Assembly (NCBI GenBank): GCA_964542875.1
Contig: CAZIWA010000070.1
Span: 1-27,865 of the forward strand
Length of the DNA stretch: 27,865 nucleotides
Direction of reading: 5' to 3'
From: CAZGOM01 sp964542875
Lineage (GTDB): Bacteria; Planctomycetota; Phycisphaerae; Phycisphaerales; Phycisphaeraceae
Below the pieces are notes generated by a model. It was not told the origin of the DNA and did not search any database. It saw only the letters and a program-made list of their open reading frames with translations. Of the stretch, positions 7,844 to 13,620 are shown piece by piece (position 1 is the first letter of the stretch; each line of letters opens with the position of its first letter). The translations under genes were made by a program, and so were the position numbers.

Positions 7844-8239
7844 TCAGGCTTGTGGAGGGCCGCGGGAGTTGGGATCGATGAGGAACTGGACGCCCGAGAG
7901 GGTGAAGACGGCGGGCGGGTCCAGCAGGGCGATGAGGCCCACGAGCGGGAGATCAATGTGGAAGGGTTCCGCGGTGACGCTTTTGGCCGCTATGTCGCAG
8001 AGGGCGCATTTGCCCATGAAGGGGCGAGGCTTTTCCTTGGAGTCTGAAGCCGGGCTGGGCTTGCCCATGCAGCAGGAATCGACCGCTGCTGTGGGGGCGG
8101 GTTTTTCGTTATGGCAGGAGGACTGGGTGAAGGGGTCTGGCGCAAGTTGAACCACGCCCCGGGTGTGACCGGGAACGATTACGCCGAACCAGGCCATTGC
8201 CCAGACCAGCATCAACCATGTGCCGAACGTCTTGAACAT
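7844..8239 (-). CDS. Small cysteine-rich membrane protein with PGHTRG motif
   Basis: A 131-residue protein with an N-terminal hydrophobic helix (about 5-22) directly followed by PGHTRG (23-28), and a second hydrophobic stretch near 96-112. The loop between carries Cys42 in SSCHNE, Cys56-Cys57 in DSCCMG and Cys78-x2-Cys81 in KCALCD, plus several histidines. This arrangement recalls small proteins of metal, especially copper, handling loci, but that is an inference from the motifs. The start ATG has no SD. A TATAGT hexamer on the minus strand (plus coordinates 8249-8254) ends 9 bases before it, so the mRNA may be leaderless. It is first in a minus-strand series with the pseudopilin and the propeller protein, which has its own CxCC cluster. 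Confidence 0.68.
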   Translation of the reverse strand: MFKTFGTWLMLVWAMAWFGVIVPGHTRGVVQLAPDPFTQSSCHNEKPAPTAAVDSCCMGKPSPASDSKEKPRPFMGKCALCDIAAKSVTAEPFHIDLPLVGLIALLDPPAVFTLSGVQFLIDPNSRGPPQA

Positions 8240-8248
8240 GCGGAATCA

Positions 8249-8254
8249 ACTATA
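8249..8254 (-). promoter_or_regulatory. -10 hexamer of the HTRG gene (leaderless)
   Basis: TATAGT on the minus strand, five of six to the consensus, ends 9 bases before the ATG at 8239. No SD lies between, so transcription should begin at or next to the start codon. I found no convincing -35. Confidence 0.4.
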
Positions 8255-8322
8255 GCGCAACGGAGCGGTTACCGGAATGGATTTCCGATGTGGTGGTATG
8301 TCGCGTTGGTTGGCGAGATGGG

Positions 8323-8328
8323 TAAACT
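8323..8328 (+). promoter_or_regulatory. -10 hexamer of the phosphoesterase gene (leaderless)
   Basis: TAAACT (four of six to the consensus) ends 6 bases before ATG 8335, and there is no SD. It fits the leaderless pattern seen at several genes here but is a weak match taken alone. Confidence 0.3.
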
Positions 8329-8334
8329 TTGAAT

Positions 8335-8871
8335 ATGCCCAAGATTGGACTTATTTCGGATTCGCACGGGATGGCGAAGCTGACGGCGAAAGGGGCGACC
8401 CTTTTGGTGAGGCATGGCGCGACGATGCTGGTTCACCTGGGGGACATCTGCACGGAAGCCGTGATCGACGCGCTGGTGGTGGCCGGACCGGCAGAAGAAG
8501 GTGAAACGATCGGGGCCATGGTGCCCGTTCACATCACCTGGGGGAACAATGACGACTTTAATGGGCAAGGGTGGACGCAGTATGCCCAATCACTGGGCAT
8601 TGTGGTTCATTATCCCTCGGGTGTGTTGTTTGAAGGGAGCGCGGCACCGGTGGGGTTTACGCATGGACACCTTGGAAGTGAGCTAAAAGCACTGGTGGCG
8701 CGTAAGTGCCTGTATGTGTTGCACGGGCACACGCATGTGGCCAAGGATGTGATGGCGGGGCCTGTGCGGGTGATCAATCCCGGGGCTTTGTATCGGGTGG
8801 CCGCGCCGAGTGTCGCACTTTTAGACACTGATAACGGACAATGCCGTTTTTTTGAGTTATCCCGAGAGTGA
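8335..8871 (+). CDS. YfcE/MJ0936-type metallophosphoesterase
   Basis: A 178-residue calcineurin-like phosphoesterase of the small YfcE/MJ0936 class, probably a dinuclear-metal phosphodiesterase acting on small substrates in the cytoplasm. All metal-binding motifs are present in order: SDSHG (D9, H11), HLGDI (D37), WGNND (N71/N72), FTHGH (H110/H112) and LHGHTHVAK (H130, H132, H134), followed by the NPGAL motif. ATG 8335 is chosen over the TTG 8329, which would add only two residues. There is no SD, and a -10-like TAAACT ends six bases upstream, suggesting a leaderless mRNA. The physiological substrate cannot be told from sequence. Confidence 0.92.
   Translation: MPKIGLISDSHGMAKLTAKGATLLVRHGATMLVHLGDICTEAVIDALVVAGPAEEGETIGAMVPVHITWGNNDDFNGQGWTQYAQSLGIVVHYPSGVLFEGSAAPVGFTHGHLGSELKALVARKCLYVLHGHTHVAKDVMAGPVRVINPGALYRVAAPSVALLDTDNGQCRFFELSRE
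8833..8853 (+). terminator. Weak intrinsic terminator inside the phosphoesterase 3' end
   Basis: AACGG (8833-8837) and CCGTT (8844-8848) form a 5-bp stem with a 6-base loop, and T-residues run to 8853. It lies within the last codons of the gene. The stem is short, so termination would be partial at best. Confidence 0.3.
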
Positions 8872-8897
8872 CAAGCCTATGCTTCTACGAGTAGAAT
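8868..8897 (+). promoter_or_regulatory. Promoter of the GNAT gene
   Basis: GTGACA (8868-8873, five of six to TTGACA) and TAGAAT (8892-8897, five of six to TATAAT) are separated by 18 bases. The -35 overlaps the stop codon of the preceding phosphoesterase gene. It is one of the best sigma-70-type matches in the window. It would give a leader of about 65 bases. Confidence 0.6.
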
Positions 8898-8927
8898 GAT
8901 GCAGGTGTCATAAAGACCATCGCGCGA

Positions 8928-8960
8928 CGCTAAGCCCAACGCTCAGCCCAACGCCTAAGG
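8928..8960 (+). repeat. Short 12-bp tandem repeat in the GNAT leader
   Basis: CGCTAAGCCCAA (8928-8939) is followed directly by CGCTCAGCCCAA (8940-8951), 11 of 12 identical, and then by a partial third unit CGCCTAAGG. It lies just ahead of the ribosome-binding site. Confidence 0.5.
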
Positions 8961-8968
8961 AGTCGGGC

Positions 8969-9490
8969 ATGTCACAACAAGAGCAAAGCTCTGGCAAGGA
9001 ACCTAAGTTCATCATTCGGACCTACCGGTCTGAAGATAAACCGGTCGTTCGCCAGCTTTACAGCGAGGGTTTGCTGCATGGTCAGATCGCACCCAATGAC
9101 ACGGGCGCGGATCTTGGGTCGATTCATCAGGAATACCTGTCTGATGCGGCGAATCACTTCTGGGTGATTGAAGCGGACCATAAAGTGATCGGGATGATCG
9201 GGGTGGTGAAGGACGGGCATACCGCGGAGATCCGCAGGTTGCGCGTGAATCCCGAATTTCAGAACACCAATGCGGGTCTGAAGCTGGTTGAAACCGCGCT
9301 TTCACATTGCAAGAACAACGGGCTGCTGAAGATCGTCCTGGATACGCACTTTGAGAAGGGCGTGTTCGCCGATCTGTTCACCAAGTTCGGTTTCCAGCAC
9401 ACCCGGACCAAGACTTTCCATGGGAAAGACATCCTGGAGTTTTATCTGGACTTGTATCGGTCCAATAAGCCGTCTGAGCAGGCAGTGTGA
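8969..9490 (+). CDS. GNAT-family N-acetyltransferase
   Basis: A 173-residue acetyltransferase of the GNAT fold, transferring an acetyl group from acetyl-CoA to an unknown amine. The N-terminal FIIRTYRSEDKPVVRQLY strand-helix, the central VIEADHKVIGMIGVV hairpin, AEIRRLRVNPEFQNTNAGLKLVETAL (the acetyl-CoA-binding strand 4 and helix 3; the usual Q/RxxGxG/A loop is diverged to QNTNAG) and the FTKFGFQHT motif follow in the normal order. An AAGGAG site (8957-8962) precedes ATG 8969 at an ideal distance, and a good promoter overlaps the previous gene's end. The first 12 residues are charged and probably disordered. Context does not identify the substrate. Confidence 0.87.
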   Translation: MSQQEQSSGKEPKFIIRTYRSEDKPVVRQLYSEGLLHGQIAPNDTGADLGSIHQEYLSDAANHFWVIEADHKVIGMIGVVKDGHTAEIRRLRVNPEFQNTNAGLKLVETALSHCKNNGLLKIVLDTHFEKGVFADLFTKFGFQHTRTKTFHGKDILEFYLDLYRSNKPSEQAV

Positions 9491-9548
9491 GGTTTTTTGG
9501 GGTTCGGGACGGGGGATCAGATTCGTAAGTGGTTGCGCTATAGGGCAT

Positions 9549-9586
9549 GCGAAGGCGACCTTCGCCTTAATGCTGTTCAATTAAGG
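9549..9586. terminator. Two adjoining hairpins between convergent genes
   Basis: GCGAAGG (9549-9555) / CCTTCGC (9559-9565) is a perfect 7-bp stem with loop CGA. It is followed at once by CCTTAAT (9565-9571) / ATTAAGG (9580-9586), another perfect 7-bp stem with an 8-base loop. They share base 9565. Lying between the ends of the GNAT gene (+) and the M81 gene (-), they may act as a bidirectional transcript-end structure. There is no clear T-run, so the terminator call is tentative. Confidence 0.4.
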
Positions 9587-9682
9587 ACGGCAAGGCCAAG
9601 AAGAAGCAGACGGAGTGGGGGCAAGAAAGACCTGCTCACGCGGACGAGAGCATGGCACCCGAATTGATTGAGGATGGGGGTT

Positions 9683-11164
9683 TTAGCCTTCGAATGGGAA
9701 GAGGGGGCGGCGGCGGTATTTGTAGTTGAAGGTGAGCATGTCTGCGTTGGTGGTGCCGGGGGTGTTGACCCGGATCATTTTTTTGCAGGCTGCGGCGTAA
9801 GCGCCGACGGGGGCGTGGACGCCTTTGGCGACGATGATCTGGAAGGATGCGGGGTCCAGGTCGAACGCGGTGAGCTGCACGAGGCTGGAGGGGAAGGCGC
9901 GCAGCGAGGTGAGCATGATGGTGAGGCCGTTGTCGGTTTCAACGATGGCAGTGAGGCCCATGTTGAAGTCGGTGAATCCGCCGTGGGTGGGCTTGGTTTC
10001 CTTGAACTTGCCTTCGACGACCTGTTTGACGGTGACGTTGGCGGTGAAGGGTTTGCCGTGCTTGTTGTCGGATTTGCCGCCCATGGTGAGGGAGAGCTTT
10101 GCGCCGACGCCGGCGTTGCGGGCGAGGGTTTGGGCTTCGGGGTCGAAGATGCACATGAAGGACTTGATGTTTTTGCCTTCGGAGGCTTTTTCGATGGCGA
10201 AGGCGAGGGTGGTGCCGTCGGCGGCGGAGCCGCCGCCGACGTTATCGCCCATGTCCAGGAGGCCGACGGGGCCGGGGGAAGCGATGGCGTCTTTGACGGC
10301 GTCGTCGACGGTGATCATCTGGCCGACGAAGCTTTGTTTGTTCTTGATGAGCCAGGCGGCCATTTCGTTGGCGAGCTCCTGGGCCTGGCGGGGGTTGTCG
10401 TTGGTGACGACGACGAAGGCGGAGCCCATTTCCTGAACGTCGGCATAGGGGAAGCCGAGGATGACGCTGTTGGAGAGGACGCCGCGGTTGCGCAGGCCGG
10501 CATCAGCCATGCGGTACATGGAGAGGCAGGGCTCCGCGGTGGTGAGCTGGCGTTCGATGTTGATGGCGACGGGGGGGAAGGCGGCGGCGACGGTGGGCTT
10601 GATTTCGCCTTTGAGGGTGCGGGCCATGAGCTTGCCGGCTTCAAGCCCGCGTTGCTTTTGATCCAGGTGGGGGTTTGACCTGTAAGCGACGAGGGCATCT
10701 ACGGAACTGACCATCTGCTGCGTGAGGTTCGCGTGGGGATCGCAAGTGGCGATGATGGGGAAGGGACGGGGGAAGCGCTTGCGCAAGAGGGACATCCAGT
10801 GGCCGTCCATGTCTGGGAAGTCTTCGGAGACGCCGGCTCCGTGCGGGGCGATGAGCAGGCCGTCGAGGTGGCCTGCGGCGTCAAGCTCCTTGGTCAACAT
10901 GCCGATGAGACGGGTGAGGGTGTCGCGCGTGACGGCGCCTGCCGGGGTAGCCCAGGCCATGAGGAGGGGAACGGCTTCGATGCCGTTGGCCTCCATGGAT
11001 TGGAAGAAGCCGGAGGTTTCATGGAGCCCGTTGCCGAAGCGGTTTTTGAAGTCCTGGCCGGTGGCGAGGACGATCTGTTCAAAGTCCTGGAAGGTGGTGG
11101 GCTTTGCGCTGAAGGTGTTGGACTCGTGGAGAAGACCGATGATGCCGACGCGGAGGGTTGCCAT
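9683..11164 (-). CDS. M81-family metallopeptidase-like (MlrC-like) protein
   Basis: A 493-residue member of the MlrC/DUF1485 family, named after the microcystin-degradation protein MlrC. Motifs in order are HESNTFS (13-19), PHGAG (107-111), CDPHANL (141-147), YRSNPHLD (161-168) and, in the second half, LLDMGDNVGGGSAADGT. The histidine and aspartate residues of these motifs probably bind zinc. No signal peptide is visible, so it should act in the cytoplasm, presumably hydrolysing a small peptide or amide. Microcystin itself is not implied. The gene follows RidA on the same strand after 76 bases, and a GAGG site precedes ATG 11164. Placement opposite an IclR-led operon suggests a role in the same catabolic programme. 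Confidence 0.9.
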   Translation of the reverse strand: MATLRVGIIGLLHESNTFSAKPTTFQDFEQIVLATGQDFKNRFGNGLHETSGFFQSMEANGIEAVPLLMAWATPAGAVTRDTLTRLIGMLTKELDAAGHLDGLLIAPHGAGVSEDFPDMDGHWMSLLRKRFPRPFPIIATCDPHANLTQQMVSSVDALVAYRSNPHLDQKQRGLEAGKLMARTLKGEIKPTVAAAFPPVAINIERQLTTAEPCLSMYRMADAGLRNRGVLSNSVILGFPYADVQEMGSAFVVVTNDNPRQAQELANEMAAWLIKNKQSFVGQMITVDDAVKDAIASPGPVGLLDMGDNVGGGSAADGTTLAFAIEKASEGKNIKSFMCIFDPEAQTLARNAGVGAKLSLTMGGKSDNKHGKPFTANVTVKQVVEGKFKETKPTHGGFTDFNMGLTAIVETDNGLTIMLTSLRAFPSSLVQLTAFDLDPASFQIIVAKGVHAPVGAYAAACKKMIRVNTPGTTNADMLTFNYKYRRRPLFPFEG

Positions 11165-11240
11165 GGGGGCCTCGAAGCTGGGGAGGGGTCTAGGGACTAA
11201 GGTTTGGTGAAGAGGCGGAGAATTGCAGTTGGTGCGTGGG

Positions 11241-11711
11241 TTAGCGTTTCTTTTTGGGTTTGGCGGCTTTGGTTGTCTTGGCGGATTTTACGGATTTGGC
11301 GGCGGTTTTCTTTTTAGCGGGCTTTTTGGGCTTGGAGTTGTCGACGGCGACAACGTCGATTTCAAACTTCAGGATGGTGCCCAGGCAGCCGATGAGGGTG
11401 GTGCGTGCGGGGTAGGGGGCGGTGAAGTATTCGCGGTAGAGCTTGTTGTACTCCGCGAGGTCGGACTGGGCGTTGACGTAGGAGCGGACCTGCACGACGT
11501 CGGCCAGCGTGAGGCCTGCGCCGGCGAGAACCTTGCTGACGTTTTCCATGGACCTGCGGAACTCGCCTTCGAAGGTGTCGTTGACGATCTTGCCCGAGCC
11601 GTCGACAGAGGCCTGGCCGGAGACGAAGACGAAGCCATTGACGCGCAGGCCGGGAGAGAAGGGCAGGTGGCTGACGGGAACGCCGGGTTCGGAGATGACG
11701 TCGCGTTGCAT
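11241..11711 (-). CDS. RidA-family protein with lysine-rich C-terminal tail
   Basis: A 156-residue protein whose first 126 residues form a complete RidA (YjgF/YER057c/UK114) domain, including VSGQASVDG, the substrate-binding arginine in YPARTTL (Arg103) and FEIDVVAV. Classic RidA proteins are trimeric imine/enamine deaminases. Residues 127-156 form an added tail with 14 lysines among 30 residues plus alanine, threonine and proline. The composition resembles histone H1-like or AlaLys-type DNA-binding tails and is not part of the family fold. ATG 11711 is preceded by AAGGA. It heads a likely two-gene transcript with the M81 gene and diverges from the iclR gene. Confidence 0.9.
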   Translation of the reverse strand: MQRDVISEPGVPVSHLPFSPGLRVNGFVFVSGQASVDGSGKIVNDTFEGEFRRSMENVSKVLAGAGLTLADVVQVRSYVNAQSDLAEYNKLYREYFTAPYPARTTLIGCLGTILKFEIDVVAVDNSKPKKPAKKKTAAKSVKSAKTTKAAKPKKKR

Positions 11712-11755
11712 GGTGAGGGTCCTTTTGCAGATTGAAGAGGAAGATTTTTTGACTG

Positions 11756-11925
11756 GGATTAAGGGGATCGAAGATGATTAAGAGAATAGTGAGGAAAGCG
11801 TGTTTTGTGGGCTTTGCATTTCCTCAACCCTTTCTCCCGGAAATGGAGAAGGAGTTTAGACAGAAACGGGGTTAAATGGGCGGTTTTGTCCTGATCCTTT
11901 TGATCATCTGCAATCCTCTTGATCC
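11756..11925. repeat. 170-bp element bounded by 29-bp imperfect inverted repeats
   Basis: The left arm (11756-11784, opening GGATTAAGGGGAT) and the reverse complement of the right arm (11897-11925) match at 23 of 29 positions without gaps. A separate palindrome (11826-11856) lies in the middle. The element fills the divergent region between ridA and iclR. A related string, GGAATTAAGAGGATTAAAGG, occurs at about 24035-24054. It could be a MITE-like element or a large hairpin. Confidence 0.6.
11826..11856. repeat. REP-like palindrome, degenerate second copy
   Basis: AACCCTTTCTCC (11826-11837) and GGAGAAGGAGTT (11845-11856) are inverted repeats with 10 of 12 pairs matching and a 7-base loop. The opening AACCCT...CTCC is shared with the palindrome at 3738-3774. 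There is no T-run. Confidence 0.5.
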
Positions 11926-11965
11926 TGATGAAAATTCTGCTGTGTGAAATTCAAGTCATAAGGGC

Positions 11966-11994
11966 TTGCGTTTCGCATTGTGGAACATTATCTT
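11966..11994 (+). promoter_or_regulatory. Promoter of the iclR-type gene (leaderless)
   Basis: TTGCGT (11966-11971) and TATCTT (11989-11994) are 17 bases apart. The -10 ends 7 bases before ATG 12002, so transcription should start at the start codon. No SD is present upstream of the ATG. Confidence 0.4.
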
Positions 11995-12004
11995 TAGAAT
12001 AATG
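11986..12004 (+). promoter_or_regulatory. Palindromic operator candidate over the iclR start codon
   Basis: CATTAT (11986-11991) and ATAATG (11999-12004) are perfect inverted repeats with a 7-base spacer. The right arm contains the ATG of the regulator and the left arm overlaps its -10. IclR-family proteins bind palindromes of this size as dimers or tetramers and commonly repress themselves, so this is a plausible autoregulatory site. Confidence 0.45.
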
Positions 12005-12757
12005 GAATCCTCAGTCCTCGTCAAAGCATTTCGGTTGATCGAATTGCTCGGCCAAGAGCAGTCCCGCTGTACGCTGGCTAGCCTTGCCGAGCGGTCGGGT
12101 TTGCCGAAGCCGACGGCGCACCGGATTTTGAACCAACTGGCTGCGCTGGGCTATGTGGAGCGGGTGGATACGGGGTACAAGCTTTCAGGCAAGCTGGCGC
12201 GCGTGGCTTCCGGTGCGGATAACGCGGCGCTGCTGCAGGCGTCTGAATCCTTCCTGCGCAGGCTGCATGAGCGCACGGGCGAAACGGTGAACCTGGGGAC
12301 GCTCAAGGGCGACCGGGTGATCTACCTGAGGGTTCTGGAAAGCATTCACCAGTTGCGCAGGATCGGGGAGGCCAATTCGTTTGATCCCTTCCACTGCACG
12401 GCGCTGGGGCGGTCGATCACGGCGTATCTGGGGCAAGATGAGCTAAAACGGCTGGTGGCGCGCGCGGTGTTTGAAAAGCGTACGCCGTACACGCTGGATT
12501 CGGAAAAGAAGCTTTACGCCGCACTTGAGAAGGTGCGTACGCAGGGTTACGCGATTGAAGAGAACGAGACGGACCTGGGCGTGGTCTGTATCGGTGCGCC
12601 GGTGTTTTACGACGGCCGGCCGATCGCTGCGGTGAGCATCAGCCTGCCGACTGCGCGCGCGCAGCACGCCGGGCTGGATCAACTCATCGCGATGGTGAAG
12701 ATGACGGCCAGCGAGATCTGCGCGAAGCTGGCCTTGATGCCCAACATGCATACTTAA
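12002..12757 (+). CDS. IclR-family transcriptional regulator
   Basis: A 251-residue regulator. The N-terminal winged helix-turn-helix (residues about 5-60) has the family pattern SVLVKAFRLIELL, then LASLAERSGLPKPTAHRILNQL, and the wing GYVERVDTGYKLS. The C-terminal effector domain (about 75-245) has GETVNLGTL, FHCTALGRSITAYL and the ENETDLGVVCIGAPVFYDG segment around the ligand pocket. ATG 12002 is chosen over the upstream TTG 11966 because the family starts here. There is no SD, a -10-like TATCTT ends 7 bases before, and a palindrome covers the start codon. It is followed in the same direction by the RraA-like, amidohydrolase and SDR genes, which it probably controls in response to a small carboxylic acid or sugar-derived ligand. 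Confidence 0.93.
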   Translation: MESSVLVKAFRLIELLGQEQSRCTLASLAERSGLPKPTAHRILNQLAALGYVERVDTGYKLSGKLARVASGADNAALLQASESFLRRLHERTGETVNLGTLKGDRVIYLRVLESIHQLRRIGEANSFDPFHCTALGRSITAYLGQDELKRLVARAVFEKRTPYTLDSEKKLYAALEKVRTQGYAIEENETDLGVVCIGAPVFYDGRPIAAVSISLPTARAQHAGLDQLIAMVKMTASEICAKLALMPNMHT

Positions 12758-12790
12758 ACGAGAGTCCTTTTTTCAACTGTCCTACTAACC

Positions 12791-12803
12791 AAGGCCTGGC
12801 CTT
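12791..12803 (+). promoter_or_regulatory. 13-bp perfect palindrome upstream of the rraA-like gene
   Basis: AAGGCC-T-GGCCTT lies 21 bases before ATG 12825. The central loop is too small for a good terminator and no T-run follows, so a protein-binding site is more likely than a terminator. It does not resemble the palindrome at the iclR start. Confidence 0.35.
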
Positions 12804-12824
12804 ATCACACGGAGTCTTTCAACG

Positions 12825-13508
12825 ATGGCGAAGAACACCAGCAAGCAGTCTGTCCCCAAGAACATCACCCTCGACATGATCCGGGAGGAGCTTTACTCCG
12901 CAGTGGTCTGCGATGCGCTGGACGCCCTTGGCTACACCAACCAGTCTCCCCGGGTGCAACTGCGCCCGATGACCGGGATCAACAAGATCGTGGGCCGGGC
13001 CAAGACGACGCTGTGGGCGGATATGTTCCACGTGGACCCCAGCCCTTACGAGCTGGAACTGATCGCTGTGGACGGCTGCAAGCAGGATGACATTCTTATC
13101 GCCGCTGCCGGCGGGTCTCTGCGTTCGGGCATCTGGGGCGAACTGCTCTCGACGGCTTCCCGGAACTCGGGCTGCGTGGGCACCATCGTCGACGGCGCCG
13201 TGCGCGATATCGGCAAGATGACCTCGATGGGCTTCCCCTGCTTCGCCAAGGCCGCGGTGATCTACGATTCACAGAACCGGCAGCGCGTGGTGGACATCGA
13301 CGTGCCGGTGCAGATCGACGGCGTGACGTTCAACCCCGGCGATCTTGTGATCGCGGACATCGACGGCATCGTCGTTGTTCCCCAGAAGGTGGAGAAGCAG
13401 GCGATCACCAACGCATGGGCGAAGGTTCACGCGGAAAACATCACCCGTGACGCGATCAAGGCCGGGATGAAGTCCGTTGCGGCGTACAAGAAGTACGGCG
13501 TTCTTTGA
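12825..13508 (+). CDS. RraA-family aldolase-like protein
   Basis: A 227-residue member of the RraA / HMG-CHA aldolase family. The conserved pocket is visible: IWGELLSTASRNSGCVGTIVDG (about 103-124) followed by AVRD (125-128), where the Arg and Asp contact substrate and the metal, and PGDLVIADIDGIVVVP near the C-terminus. Members are either RNase E inhibitors (RraA) or divalent-metal aldolases and decarboxylases acting on oxo-acids such as 4-hydroxy-4-methyl-2-oxoglutarate. The operon with an IclR regulator, an amidohydrolase and an SDR favours an enzyme of carbon catabolism. GGAG lies about 10 bases before the ATG. I cannot name the substrate. Confidence 0.88.
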   Translation: MAKNTSKQSVPKNITLDMIREELYSAVVCDALDALGYTNQSPRVQLRPMTGINKIVGRAKTTLWADMFHVDPSPYELELIAVDGCKQDDILIAAAGGSLRSGIWGELLSTASRNSGCVGTIVDGAVRDIGKMTSMGFPCFAKAAVIYDSQNRQRVVDIDVPVQIDGVTFNPGDLVIADIDGIVVVPQKVEKQAITNAWAKVHAENITRDAIKAGMKSVAAYKKYGVL

Positions 13509-13618
13509 TGTGAGATGTAAGATGTTTGGATGTAAGAGCTCAAAGGCCTTATGGGAAACATCTGCGTCTGTCTCTTAAATGTCGAACGTCTAACTTCATA
13601 CATCTAACATCAGACATC
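13507..13618. repeat. GATGT-rich inverted repeat between rraA-like and amidohydrolase genes
   Basis: GATGT-GA-GATGT-A-AGATGT (13507-13525) and its inverted partner (13600-13618) match at 16 of 19 positions. Each arm is built from three GATGT units. The left arm overlaps the TGA stop of the upstream gene, and the right arm ends two bases before the ATG of the next gene, so the whole 112-base intergenic space is taken up by it. If transcribed it would form a large hairpin just ahead of the amidohydrolase start, which has no SD. Confidence 0.6.
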
Positions 13619-13620
13619 CC

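Noticed and set aside
9668..10678. 336-codon plus-strand open frame
   Set aside because: It runs antisense to the M81 gene and its product is glycine/glutamate/aspartate/valine-rich with no motif.
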